A stretch of 64,000 nucleotides of DNA from Dolichospermum flos-aquae CCAP 1403/13F (GTDB taxonomy: Bacteria > Cyanobacteriota > Cyanobacteriia > Cyanobacteriales > Nostocaceae), in contig NZ_CP051206.1 in assembly GCF_012516395.1 (NCBI RefSeq), positions 4,655,334-4,719,333 of the forward strand. Reading direction: 5' to 3'. Every line of letters starts with the position of its first letter. The stretch's first letter is position 1. The translations under genes were made by a program, and so were the position numbers. This document shows positions 49,001 through 57,193 of this stretch, in pieces. Under the pieces are notes generated by a model. That model had not been told where the DNA came from. It worked only from the letters and a program-made list of their open reading frames with translations, and did not search any database.

Positions 49001-49192
49001 TTAGGTTTGAAATTACAGCAAGTCGATGATGGTTATAAAATTGATTTAGACACTCTAAATGATGGTAGAGATAAAATATTTGCAGTTTGGCAACACCGTG
49101 ATGATTTGATGTTAACTACTTTACATAATATGGAATGTGAAATTGTAGATTTATCTAAAAAGTCTCAACAGGAAGCTGTACTGATAAGTTAA
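46094..49192 (+). CDS. CyRepA1-type plasmid replication protein
   Basis: A 1032-residue protein. The N-terminal part includes a DUF3854/Toprim-like segment (IVICEGVKKAAALLSQGYVAIAI and FYICFDFETQGKK). A helicase-like part follows with Walker A KSAKGTGKTT (about residues 335-344), a DExx motif ILDEVEQSLWH, and the later VTPSLGTGISID. This architecture is that of CyRepA1, the replication initiator of small cyanobacterial plasmids. Copies also occur in cyanobacterial chromosomes. No partition, transfer or integrase genes are nearby. It may mark an integrated plasmid or domesticated element. Confidence 0.8.
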   Translation: MHLPSLHPQHLEELVKTSGINLDLIPLNFKSLQGISAYEYLLISDQLPRTNTGMIKNAWLQRYTHVTEGGWWCSGLDPLNNWHKMEWGCFKPNQPRQNQKGKSIKYEHPPSTPTRIFCLRISLQIWQQVGQRYNLAIPENITINHDGEAEGFWSWVIKNKIAIVICEGVKKAAALLSQGYVAIAIPGINSGYRVIKDEFGKVTRRQLIPDLAVFTNIKRNFYICFDFETQGKKIAAVNNAISQLGCLFQQQNCPVKVVELPGKEKGVDEFIIAKGATAFDKTYRQSLDLDIYIAQTKPHTELTIPAALTVNRPYLGKIAFPTSGLVGVKSAKGTGKTTALKSIVQRAKNHNQPVLLITHRIILGRFLCDKIGIKWGFEHESWRIEADEVAVKFPLPITPSLGLCVDSIWKLKPEDWHGAILILDEVEQSLWHLLNSNTCKQKRVKILRIFQQLISTVLTTGGLIIAQDADLSDVSLEYLQTLAGIKLNPWVVVNEWKPEKGWDTTFYDSPNPTPLIHQLELDLIAGRKCYVTTDSRSGRYSCETIERYLKERLQKLRREFPETLVVSSHTTNTPGHAAVDLIAAINQKITDYDTVFVTPSLGTGISIDVQHFDRVYGIFQGVIPDSEARQALARVRDNVPRIVWCAKRGIGLIGSGSTNYRLLSNWYQENQKENLALLSPLHKIDVDLPLVYDPIHLRTWAKLSARVNASIRLYRQSMQDGLINDGHQIQMRSNEVQNNILRDLRLAFFATEPSDVENRKRLIVEIVKVQKDWGQSLQKAKEIKRKIKEIKQQNQSAAANSVANAKDIDYVEYEQLLTKHSLSNGERHQVDKYILRQRYGIVVTPQLKLQDEKGYYGQLLIHYYLTHESEYFHVKDQQEWSQQLLWGEGKVFLPDLRTYTLKVEAMRALGMMQFLETERVFSENDADLIWLKNVAGQSSRHIKRALGIDLVRGKESVAGIKLLSRLLGLLGLKLQQVDDGYKIDLDTLNDGRDKIFAVWQHRDDLMLTTLHNMECEIVDLSKKSQQEAVLIS

Positions 49193-49202
49193 ACAAAAAA
49201 AC

Positions 49203-49235
49203 AGATACCCGACTTCTCAAAGAAATCGGGTATCT
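49203..49235 (+). terminator. Terminator hairpin after the replication gene
   Basis: AGATACCCGA pairs exactly with TCGGGTATCT (49203-49212 with 49226-49235), extended by an inner TTCT/AGAA pairing. There is no strong T-run, so efficiency is uncertain, but it sits 10 bp after the stop codon. Confidence 0.65.
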
Positions 49236-49285
49236 ATCTGATCTATCTGTGGTAAAATCTATTTTGTGTGCTTACAAGTTACAAA

Positions 49286-50596
49286 ATGAATAAAAATATT
49301 GATTTTGATGTTGTTAATGCTTTACACCAACAGGGTTTAGATCATTATCATGATGGTAATTATCAACAAGCACTGGCTAATTTTGATGCGGCTTTAGAAT
49401 TATATGCTAATTTTTCGATGGCTTATATTAATCGAGGTAATATTTTTCATATTTTAGGTAATTATGAAAAAGCTATTGCTGATTATAATCAATGTATAAA
49501 AATCAATCCTAATTTTCCTGAAGCTTACCATAATCGGGGTAACAGTTATTATGCTTTGCAAGAATATCAAAGTGCAATTTCTAATTATAATCGTTCTCTA
49601 GAAATTAATCCTAAATTTGGTGCAGCTTACTACAATCGGGGTTTAGTTTATGCCCGTATTCAAGATTATTATCAAGCAATTGCTGATTTTAATCAAGCAT
49701 TAAAAATAGTTCCTGATGATATTCAAGCATACTATGAACGGGGTTTAGTCCATAGTAATTTGGGAGATTATGAAAATGCCATTAAAGATTACAACCAAGC
49801 ATTACAAATTAATCCTACATTAGTTTCAGTATATGGTTTTCGAGCAAATGCACATCACCAACTGGGAAATTATGAAAATGCGATTATTGATTATAATCAA
49901 GCATTACAAATTGATCCTCATTTAGCAACAGCTTACTATGGAAGGGGCATGGTACGAGAAGCTATACAGGATCTTATTGGTGCAGTTGCAGATTATACTC
50001 AAGCTATAGAAGTATCTCCAGAATTTGCCTCAGCTTACTGTAAGCGAGGAGATGCTTACAAGTTGTTAGGTAATATACAAACAGCTATTCAAGACTATAA
50101 CCAAGCATTAAAGATAGATTCTGATTCTTTAGCAGCATATTATCATCGAGGAAGTAGTCGTTATATAGTTAAAGATTTTACAGGAGCAATTAGTGATTTT
50201 ACTGAAGCTTTACGATTAGATTCCCAGTCTGCTGTATTTTATAGCGATCGCGCTAATGCTCGTTATGCCCTAAAGGAGTACCAAAAAGCCATATCAGATT
50301 ATACTCAAGCCATCAGCATTAACCCTAATTTAGCTGAAGACTGGTTTAATCGCGGTCGTAGTCACTTTCTGGTAGGAGAATTAAATACCGCATTAGCAGA
50401 TTTAACTCAATCTATTCACTTGCAACCACGCTATCCTTTAGCTTATTTAGTCAGAGCAGACATACATAGACATTTGGGGAATCAGCTAGACGCAATCGCC
50501 GATTTCCGTAAATCTGCTGATCTCTATTCTCAGTCAGGAAACACGCGATATTATCAGGAAATTACCAATCTGATTGCCAAAATGTCTCAGACTTGA
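49286..50596 (+). CDS. Tetratricopeptide-repeat protein
   Basis: A 436-residue protein almost wholly built of TPR units, about 12 of 34 residues. Typical units read AYYNRGLVYARIQDYYQAIA and AYYERGLVHSNLGDYENAIK, each followed by DYNQALQINP-like text. It has no signal peptide, catalytic domain or membrane helix, so it is a probable cytoplasmic scaffold. I used the ATG at 49286; an upstream GTG (49268) is less likely. The partner is unknown. Confidence 0.88.
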   Translation: MNKNIDFDVVNALHQQGLDHYHDGNYQQALANFDAALELYANFSMAYINRGNIFHILGNYEKAIADYNQCIKINPNFPEAYHNRGNSYYALQEYQSAISNYNRSLEINPKFGAAYYNRGLVYARIQDYYQAIADFNQALKIVPDDIQAYYERGLVHSNLGDYENAIKDYNQALQINPTLVSVYGFRANAHHQLGNYENAIIDYNQALQIDPHLATAYYGRGMVREAIQDLIGAVADYTQAIEVSPEFASAYCKRGDAYKLLGNIQTAIQDYNQALKIDSDSLAAYYHRGSSRYIVKDFTGAISDFTEALRLDSQSAVFYSDRANARYALKEYQKAISDYTQAISINPNLAEDWFNRGRSHFLVGELNTALADLTQSIHLQPRYPLAYLVRADIHRHLGNQLDAIADFRKSADLYSQSGNTRYYQEITNLIAKMSQT

Positions 50597-50639
50597 ATAG
50601 GGAACAGGGAACAGGGGAGAAACTTCTTTCTTCTTTCTT

Positions 50640-51297
<658 letters not shown>

Positions 51298-51447
51298 TAC
51301 AAACAATTAAAAGTTGTGTTAAACCAAAATTGAAACTCAATAGAGTTCTCCAATTAAGCATAAATTAAGATTTACCCAAAACCTAGCGAGAATTAAATTA
51401 ATTTAATTCTGTCCGCAGAAACGAGCTTGGCTTTCGCGCTGAGAGTG

Positions 51448-52461
51448 TCAATCTCCCTCTTCGCTGATGACTACCTTACCTCGAAAGACAAAGTAATTGT
51501 AGATGTTGTAAAACAACATAATCGGAATCAAAAACCCAATGAAAGTAATCATAAAAACCATTGAAGTAGCAGAAGATGCTGCTTGATAAATAGTAATAGT
51601 GGGGGGAATAATGTAGGGAAAGGCAATAAATCCTAAACCAATAAATGTCAGCAGAAATATTAATGCTGTGTAAACAAATGAGGCAACTTCTTCTTTCCGG
51701 TTTAGGCTTTCTAACAGCAACCAAATCAACAGCATACCCAACAAAGGAATTAGGGCAAAGATATAAACTTCTGGTTGATGAAATAGTTTAAGTCTAGCAT
51801 TTTCATAGACAATTGGCGTAGTAATGGTAATTAAAATTGCGCCAATAAAAGTTGTCCAAGCTGCTAATTTTGCTGTACGAAAATGAGTTTCTTGTAATGT
51901 CCCTTCAGTCTTTAAAATCAGGTAAGTTGAACCAATCAATACATAACCTTGTACAAGTGTCAATGCTGTTAATAATGATTGCCAACTTAACCAATCCCAC
52001 ATCCCACCAATAAAATGCCCGGCCGCATCAACTTTGATTCCTGCTAATACACCACCTAATGCAAATCCTTGAAATAAAGCAGCAATAAAACTACCAATTC
52101 CAAAGGCAAAATTCCAAAAACTTTTATTATCAGAATGTTCTCGAAATTCAAAAGCAACAGCCCGCAAAATTAACCCCACAACCATTACCATCAAAGGTAG
52201 ATAAAGGGCATTTAAAATTGTTCCATAAGCTAAAGGAAAAGCCCCAAATAATGCTCCTGCCATCAAAACTAACCAGGTTTCGTTAGCATCCCAAACGTTA
52301 CCTAAACTGGTCATTAATAAACTACGGCGTTTCTCATCAGAAGCAGTCAAAGAGAGGATACCAACGCCTAAATCAAAGCCATCTAAAAGCACATACAGGA
52401 ACAGAAATAGCCCTAGAATGAAAAACCAAACTTGTGGTAAAAAGCGCAATAAAGCTGTCAT
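51448..52461 (-). CDS. cydB: Cytochrome bd-type quinol oxidase subunit II
   Basis: A 337-residue membrane protein with about eight hydrophobic helices. The N-terminal LYVLLDGFDLGVGILSL and VWDANETWLVLMAGALFGAFP are invariant CydB features. It pairs with CydA to make a thylakoid- or plasma-membrane oxidase that passes electrons from plastoquinol to oxygen. Its gene follows cydA by 11 bp, so it is cotranscribed. Confidence 0.96.
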   Translation of the reverse strand: MTALLRFLPQVWFFILGLFLFLYVLLDGFDLGVGILSLTASDEKRRSLLMTSLGNVWDANETWLVLMAGALFGAFPLAYGTILNALYLPLMVMVVGLILRAVAFEFREHSDNKSFWNFAFGIGSFIAALFQGFALGGVLAGIKVDAAGHFIGGMWDWLSWQSLLTALTLVQGYVLIGSTYLILKTEGTLQETHFRTAKLAAWTTFIGAILITITTPIVYENARLKLFHQPEVYIFALIPLLGMLLIWLLLESLNRKEEVASFVYTALIFLLTFIGLGFIAFPYIIPPTITIYQAASSATSMVFMITFIGFLIPIMLFYNIYNYFVFRGKVVISEEGD

Positions 52462-52472
52462 ATAACTTCTTT

Positions 52473-53915
52473 CTATTGTGGCGTTTCTAAAGGACGACTA
52501 TCAGGAAGATGAGTCACCGATTCAGTGGCAATTACTGTATTTATCTCACCTCCAGGTATTGGTAAAGTTAAATCTGGTCCTTTACGAATAATGCGGCTAC
52601 CAAAAAACATCGCACAAACAAACAAAACACTGTAGAGAATAGTAATAACTGTCAAAGAAAATAATACTTCACCCGGTGGTAAATGAGAAGCTGCATCAGT
52701 AGTGCGAATTTGCCCGTATACCGTCCAAGGTTGTCTTCCCACACAGCGCACAATCCAGCCTGCTTCAATCGCAATATAGCCCAAAGGTGCAGCTAAAATC
52801 CAAGCCCGTAATAACCATTTTTGTTGAGTTAAGTTATTTGGACTCAGTTTACCTCTGAGCCATTGTAGGATACTCCACAGCATTAATCCTACTAAGAAAA
52901 AGCCGATTCCTGCCATGATTCGGAAGGAATAAAAAATCAAGGGAATCATTGGTGGACGGTCTTCTGGTTTCCATTCTTTCAGTCCTAATACTGGTTCAGA
53001 AAGTTTGGGTTTGAGATCTAAAATGTAACTTAAACCATTAGGAATAGAAATTTCCCAATCATTTTTTTCCGCTTTTCTATTAGGTATTGCTAATATATTC
53101 CACTTGGCAGATTCACCAGCGGGTACTGTTTCCCATTGGGCTTCAATTGCGGCTAATTTAGTTGGTTGATAGTGATAAACTTGATCACCACTAGCGTGAC
53201 CAATGTAGACTTGTAAGGGAGCAACAAAAATAGATATTGCTAAAACTATTTTCAATGATTTGCTGAAAAATTCTGAATGGCGATTATTGAGAATATACCA
53301 AGCACTAATGCCACCAATGACAAATAAAGAAGTCTCCAATGTTGCCAAGAACATATGGAGAACACTATTTACCATGAAGGGATTTAAAATTGCTTGGAAA
53401 TAGTCATCAACAATAAATTTACCATTCACCATTTGTCCACCACTAGGAGTTTGAAACCATGAATTAGCAACCAAAATCCAGAATGTGGAAAGATTCGCCC
53501 CAAAAGCCACGAGAATAGTCGCTAAATAGTGAATTACGGGAGGAACTCGCTCCCAACCAAACATCATAATTCCTAAAAAAGAAGCCTCTAGCATAAATGC
53601 CATTGAGCCTTCAAATCCGAGAATACTACCTAAGAAATCTCCCACTGCTTCTGATAATGGGTCCCAGTTAGTCCCAAACTGAAAACCCATTGGTAAACCT
53701 GATGCAACTCCGATTCCAAAGTTTAGTAAATACAGTTTTGACCAGAAACGAGCATGATGATAATAAGTGGGATCTTTGGTTTTTAACCATAGTCCTTCTA
53801 CGACAATTAAGTAAATAGACATACCTGTCGTGAGAACAGGCCAAATCATGTGAAAAATTGCTGTAAATGCAAATTGCAAGCGTGATAAAGCTAAGGTATT
53901 AGATAAAATTTCCAT
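52473..53915 (-). CDS. cydA: Cytochrome bd-type quinol oxidase subunit I
   Basis: A 480-residue subunit that carries the haems. LSRLQFAFTAIFHMIWPVLTTG contains the proximal haem histidine, and the GRQPW motif (CVGRQPWTVYGQIRT) near residue 390 lies beside the late ligands. It is somewhat shorter than E. coli CydA, consistent with a reduced Q-loop. Cyanobacterial forms are often cyanide-tolerant variants. It leads the cydAB operon; two copies of a 19-bp direct repeat lie about 100-145 bp upstream. Confidence 0.96.
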   Translation of the reverse strand: MEILSNTLALSRLQFAFTAIFHMIWPVLTTGMSIYLIVVEGLWLKTKDPTYYHHARFWSKLYLLNFGIGVASGLPMGFQFGTNWDPLSEAVGDFLGSILGFEGSMAFMLEASFLGIMMFGWERVPPVIHYLATILVAFGANLSTFWILVANSWFQTPSGGQMVNGKFIVDDYFQAILNPFMVNSVLHMFLATLETSLFVIGGISAWYILNNRHSEFFSKSLKIVLAISIFVAPLQVYIGHASGDQVYHYQPTKLAAIEAQWETVPAGESAKWNILAIPNRKAEKNDWEISIPNGLSYILDLKPKLSEPVLGLKEWKPEDRPPMIPLIFYSFRIMAGIGFFLVGLMLWSILQWLRGKLSPNNLTQQKWLLRAWILAAPLGYIAIEAGWIVRCVGRQPWTVYGQIRTTDAASHLPPGEVLFSLTVITILYSVLFVCAMFFGSRIIRKGPDLTLPIPGGEINTVIATESVTHLPDSRPLETPQ

Positions 53916-54017
53916 ACTCTTTAAGGGAGTTACGCAAAAGGGCTAAATACCTATTCAGGATACACATTAATATTTGTTTACATTATATTACTTCCAAAAG
54001 TTTTAAGCTTTGAAATG

Positions 54018-54058
54018 TTTGACAATCGGTCGTTTAAGGTTTGACAATCGGTCGTTTT
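54018..54058. promoter_or_regulatory. Direct repeat upstream of cydAB
   Basis: TTTGACAATCGGTCGTTT occurs twice with a 22-bp period (from 54018 and 54040), close to two helical turns. It lies about 105 bp upstream of the cydA start. The spacing suits binding of a regulator to one DNA face. It could also be a chance short duplication. Confidence 0.45.
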
Positions 54059-54171
54059 ATACTTGTTCTATGCAAAGGTATTAACTGCAAAGATACCCAT
54101 ATCAAAACCAACCTAGAATATAACCGTACAGAATAAATCTTTTGAGATAATTTTGATATTTTTGTAAAAAT

Positions 54172-55087
54172 ATGAGATTATTTAGTCTAGCTTTACAGAT
54201 CAAACATTTACATCTTCCCGCAGTATTATTACTAAATATGGCAGATGAAGCCCCAAAATTTGGGGTAAAAATTGAGCCTAATAGAATAGCCAAGCATTTG
54301 GGAATACCAGTGCTGCCCATTAGTGCTAAGTATGGTGATGGTTATGATCAAGCAGTAAAAGCGATCGCACAAACTCTCCAGCAACAGCAAGAACCAATCA
54401 CAGCACGTTCTTTAGCACAGTGTTCTGCGTGCGATAGCAAAATTGCCTCAGAAATGAGCAGCTTATTGGAGGATGCAGTTTATACTCCAGCACAAGTTGA
54501 GGAAAACCTAAGAACACGCTTAGATAGAGTTCTCTTACATCCAGTCTTTGGCTTACCGTTGTTTTTTGCCGCCATGTTTTTGATGTTCCAGATAGTATAT
54601 GCCCTGGGAACACCTGTGCAAAAGTTTATGGGAGATACCCTGGACTGGTTTAAGGGAGTAGCACTAGAGCCGTTATTAGGGGGTTTACCACCGTTTTTGA
54701 AAGGTTTCCTCATTGATGGTCTTTATGGTGGGATGGGAACAATTGCCGCTTTTATTAGCACCAATTGGAATTAATGCTCAATTGGCTGTAGCTCTCATTT
54801 TCGGCTTTATTGCTAAAGAAATTGTTTTAGGTGGTTTAGCGGTAATTTACGGTAAGGCTGAGGGTGCAGATTTAATGGGGACTATTGCCCATCAAATAGA
54901 TTGGGTACAGGCTTATAGTTTTATGTTATTTACTCTCCTTTATGTTCCTTGTTTGTCAACTGTTGCCGTCCTCAAAAGTGAATCTAAAAGTTGGAAATTT
55001 GCAGTTATATCGGTGGCTTGGTCTGTTGGTTTAGCTTGGGTAACAAGTTTTATTTTCTATCAAAGTGCGAGGGTTTTAGGATTTTAA
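54172..55087 (+). pseudogene. feoB: Broken ferrous iron transporter FeoB
   Basis: The first frame (54172-54774) begins inside the G domain at LALQIKHLHLPAVLLLNMAD, so the FeoB Walker A is missing, and continues to the first membrane region (LHPVFGLPLFFAAMFLMFQI). Reading then shifts at about 54735 into a second frame with APIGINAQLAVALIFGFIAKE, the last part of FeoB. The central gate helices are deleted. FeoB is normally about 600-770 residues, so this gene is dead. Confidence 0.85.
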
Positions 55088-55135
55088 TTTTTCACAGCAA
55101 TTTTTATCTGCTTAGACCATTCCACGAATGGCTCA

Positions 55136-55603
55136 GATTTCCGGGAGTTAACCCAGTGTAAACTAGCTTCAAACTATACTGGCTTAGTGATGATTGGTGG
55201 TGGTGTGCCGAAAAACTTTGCTCAGGATACGGTGGTAGCTGCGGAAATGCTGGGTTTTGATACAATTATGCACAAGTATACAATTCAAGTTACCGTTGCT
55301 GATGAACGAGATGGGGCTTTATCTGGTTCTACTCTCAAAGAGGCGCATTCTTGGGGCAAGGTGGATAAAGCTACTGAACAAATGGTATTTGCAGAAGCAA
55401 CTGTGGCTTTACCATTGATTGCGGGCTATGCATATCATAAGGGTAATTGGCGCGATCGCCAACCACATCATTTAAGTAGGTTGGCGTTAAAAATTGTCGT
55501 TGGGGCAAGGGAACAGGGAACTCTTAACTGGGAACAGGAAGAGAGTTTTGGGCGATTTTACTTTTCTTCACATACCTTTAAATTTTTCAGTTCACCTACT
55601 TAG
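55136..55603 (+). pseudogene. Truncated deoxyhypusine synthase-like gene
   Basis: The frame reads DFRELTQCKLASNYTGLV, then MIGGGVPKNFAQDTVVAAEM, TVADERDGALSGSTLKEA and ATVALPLIAGYAYHKGNW. This is the C-terminal third of the deoxyhypusine/homospermidine synthase-like family of cyanobacteria, about 380 residues when intact. The N-terminal two thirds are missing, and the C-terminus runs into a 49-bp repeat (55473-55521). No start codon fits. Confidence 0.75.
55473..55521 (+). repeat. Left copy of a 49-bp perfect inverted repeat
   Basis: Begins TAAGTAGGTTGGCG and ends GGGAACAGGGAAC; the exact complement lies at 56819-56867, and a degenerate third copy at about 56918-56947. The pair brackets the hli gene and the peroxidase relic. 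It forms the end of the truncated deoxyhypusine synthase-like frame. Confidence 0.85.
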
Positions 55604-55776
55604 CTGATTTATTTACCAAATCTCAATCTAAGGTACTTGCAGTATAGGTTTCCTCAACGGCTTTGCTGACAAATTTTTTCCTTTCAGCCCTAACTGAACT
55701 TGATTATACGGTATACCCAACAGACTTTGTACGGTATCCCGTATTTTTTATTTATGTCAAGCCCTTGCAAAAAATG

Positions 55777-55804
55777 TTTACAAAATGTTATATTCATTTA
55801 CATA
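55777..55804 (+). promoter_or_regulatory. HLR1-like triple repeat upstream of hli
   Basis: TTTACAAA, two bases, GTTATATT, two bases, TTTACATA: three octamers at a 10-bp period that fit the HLR1 consensus (G/T)TTACA(A/T)(A/T), the middle one with one mismatch. HLR1 binds the response regulator RpaB in high-light-inducible promoters. It ends 22 bp before the hli start, so it overlaps the promoter or early leader. The functional role is inferred. Confidence 0.6.
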
Positions 55805-55826
55805 AGAAAACAAAAAAGAAAAAAAC

Positions 55827-56039
55827 ATGACAGCTAAAGGCTTTACCACCAACGAACTCGGTCAACTCAACAGCTTTGCGATTGAACCCAAAGTATATGT
55901 AGACGAAACCCCAAGAGTAGGTTTTACAGAATACGCAGAAAAGCTCAACGGACGTTTAGCAATGATTGGTTTTGTCTCACTCATAGCTGTGGAAGTAATC
56001 ACAGGAAATGGCTTTATTGGATGGTTGACAAACCTGTAA
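55827..56039 (+). CDS. High-light-inducible protein (HLIP/SCP)
   Basis: A 70-residue single-helix chlorophyll-binding protein. The conserved ExxNGRxAMIGF motif appears as [20 protein letters not shown]. HLIPs sit in the thylakoid membrane and protect photosystem II assembly and chlorophyll recycling under high light. The gene is intact although it lies among broken genes. It has an HLR1-like promoter and a terminator hairpin. Confidence 0.95.
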   Translation: MTAKGFTTNELGQLNSFAIEPKVYVDETPRVGFTEYAEKLNGRLAMIGFVSLIAVEVITGNGFIGWLTNL

Positions 56040-56103
56040 ATCAGTTTTTGAATCAACAAATAAAACATTAATTAAATTAGGAAAATATTAAATAATCTCA
56101 CAT

Positions 56104-56134
56104 GGAGTCTTAGTTTTTTAAACTAAGGCTTCTT
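56104..56134 (+). terminator. Terminator hairpin after hli
   Basis: CTTAGTTT, a TTT loop and AAACTAAG (56109-56127) with outer pairs and a following TTCTTTT tract. It lies about 65 bp after the hli stop. Confidence 0.65.
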
Positions 56135-56289
56135 TTGATTTAAATATGTAGCGATTTCTCCAAACCCACAAAATCGAAAATCAAGTTTGACAGTTTGTCT
56201 TTTGACTTAGTGATTTATTTAACTGAAAATTGAATACAGTAGAGATACGGCTACTTTCAGACTAACTTTATATATTCATACAAATAACC

Positions 56290-56878
56290 ATGAAACGGCA
56301 ATTATTATTAACATCTACCACAACAGCAGTAATTATTTTGGCTGGAAATTTTGGTGATGTTACCAAAACTGTAGCTCAAACGAGTAACACCCAAGAAGTA
56401 AAAATTAATTTCTCGTAACTCCATGAGTCTTGCGAATATTGCCTATAACCCTGTATTAACTTGGGCTAATCCTTTAATGACAAAGTTGGAAAATCAAGCT
56501 TTAGTGCCAATATTTGGGGAACATCCAGTGGAAATGGGGATGGTAGGAAGGGAGAAACAAATATTAGCAATGTTGCGAGATGACGCGAAATATCGGCAGA
56601 TGTTTACAGATGCTTTTAAGAATGATAAATATCCTATTAACCTGAGTAATTTAACTAAGGCTTTAGCAGCTTTTCAACGCAGCTTGATTTCTGTCAATTC
56701 TCCCTATGATAAATATCGCTTTGGTGGTGATACCAATGCCATTTCTCCAGCAGCGAAACGGGGTGAAAAATTATTTAACAGCGAAGATTTAGAATGTTTT
56801 CACCTCTTCCTGTTCCCTGTTCCCTGTTCCCTTGCCCCAACGACAATTTTTAACGCCAACCTACTTAGCATTTCCTAG
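56290..56878 (+). pseudogene. Broken MauG/cytochrome c peroxidase-like gene
   Basis: The first 42 codons (MKRQLLLTSTTTAVIILAG) encode a signal peptide and stop at 56418. The second frame, from about 56415, continues NSMSLANIAYNPVLTWANPL, GEHPVEMGM and RGEKLFNSEDLECFH, which match di-haem peroxidases of the MauG type. The first haem CxxCH region is deleted, and the second is cut just before its CxxCH, where a heptamer tract and the right copy of the 49-bp repeat begin. The gene is dead. Confidence 0.78.
56819..56867 (-). repeat. Right copy of the 49-bp inverted repeat
   Basis: Exact complement of 55473-55521. Its position coincides with the truncation of the peroxidase relic. About 50 bp on, 56918-56947 carries a degenerate copy in the same orientation. 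Confidence 0.85.
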
Positions 56879-57028
56879 TCTAATGAAGTACAAAATTATC
56901 CGCGTTTATCTTGCTATAACGACAATTTTCAATGCCAACCTACTTAGGCATCAGTATAAAAAGTATGCTGCTCTTGGTGACTAGTTGAATTGATGCCAAA
57001 CTGCTATTGCAATTTTTACTATTTATGC

Positions 57029-57047
57029 GATAATGATTATTATTCTC
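57029..57047. promoter_or_regulatory. Fur box upstream of the iron-uptake operon
   Basis: GATAATGATTATTATTCTC agrees with the 19-bp Fur consensus at most positions. It lies 147 bp upstream of the TonB-receptor start in a 315-bp gene-free gap that otherwise holds only a repeat scrap. Iron repression of the operon is inferred. Confidence 0.65.
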
Positions 57048-57193
57048 ACATAAATGCAGTGCGACTTCTTTCTATCTTTATTGTTGCAGTCTTTTTCTGG
57101 CGTGTAATTGAGTAAATTACCGTCCTGGTTAATGAAAAACACTGCTACTTTGACTTGCTCAAATTTTTAGTTATACAGGTGTTTAGGTAAAAA

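Noticed and set aside
54172-54774. Intact small GTPase or membrane protein
   Set aside because: It is the middle of FeoB without Walker A, and the rest of FeoB continues in another frame.
55187-55603. Intact small deoxyhypusine synthase-like protein
   Set aside because: It lacks the NAD-binding N-terminal two thirds, the frame continues upstream without a start, and the C-terminus is repeat-derived.
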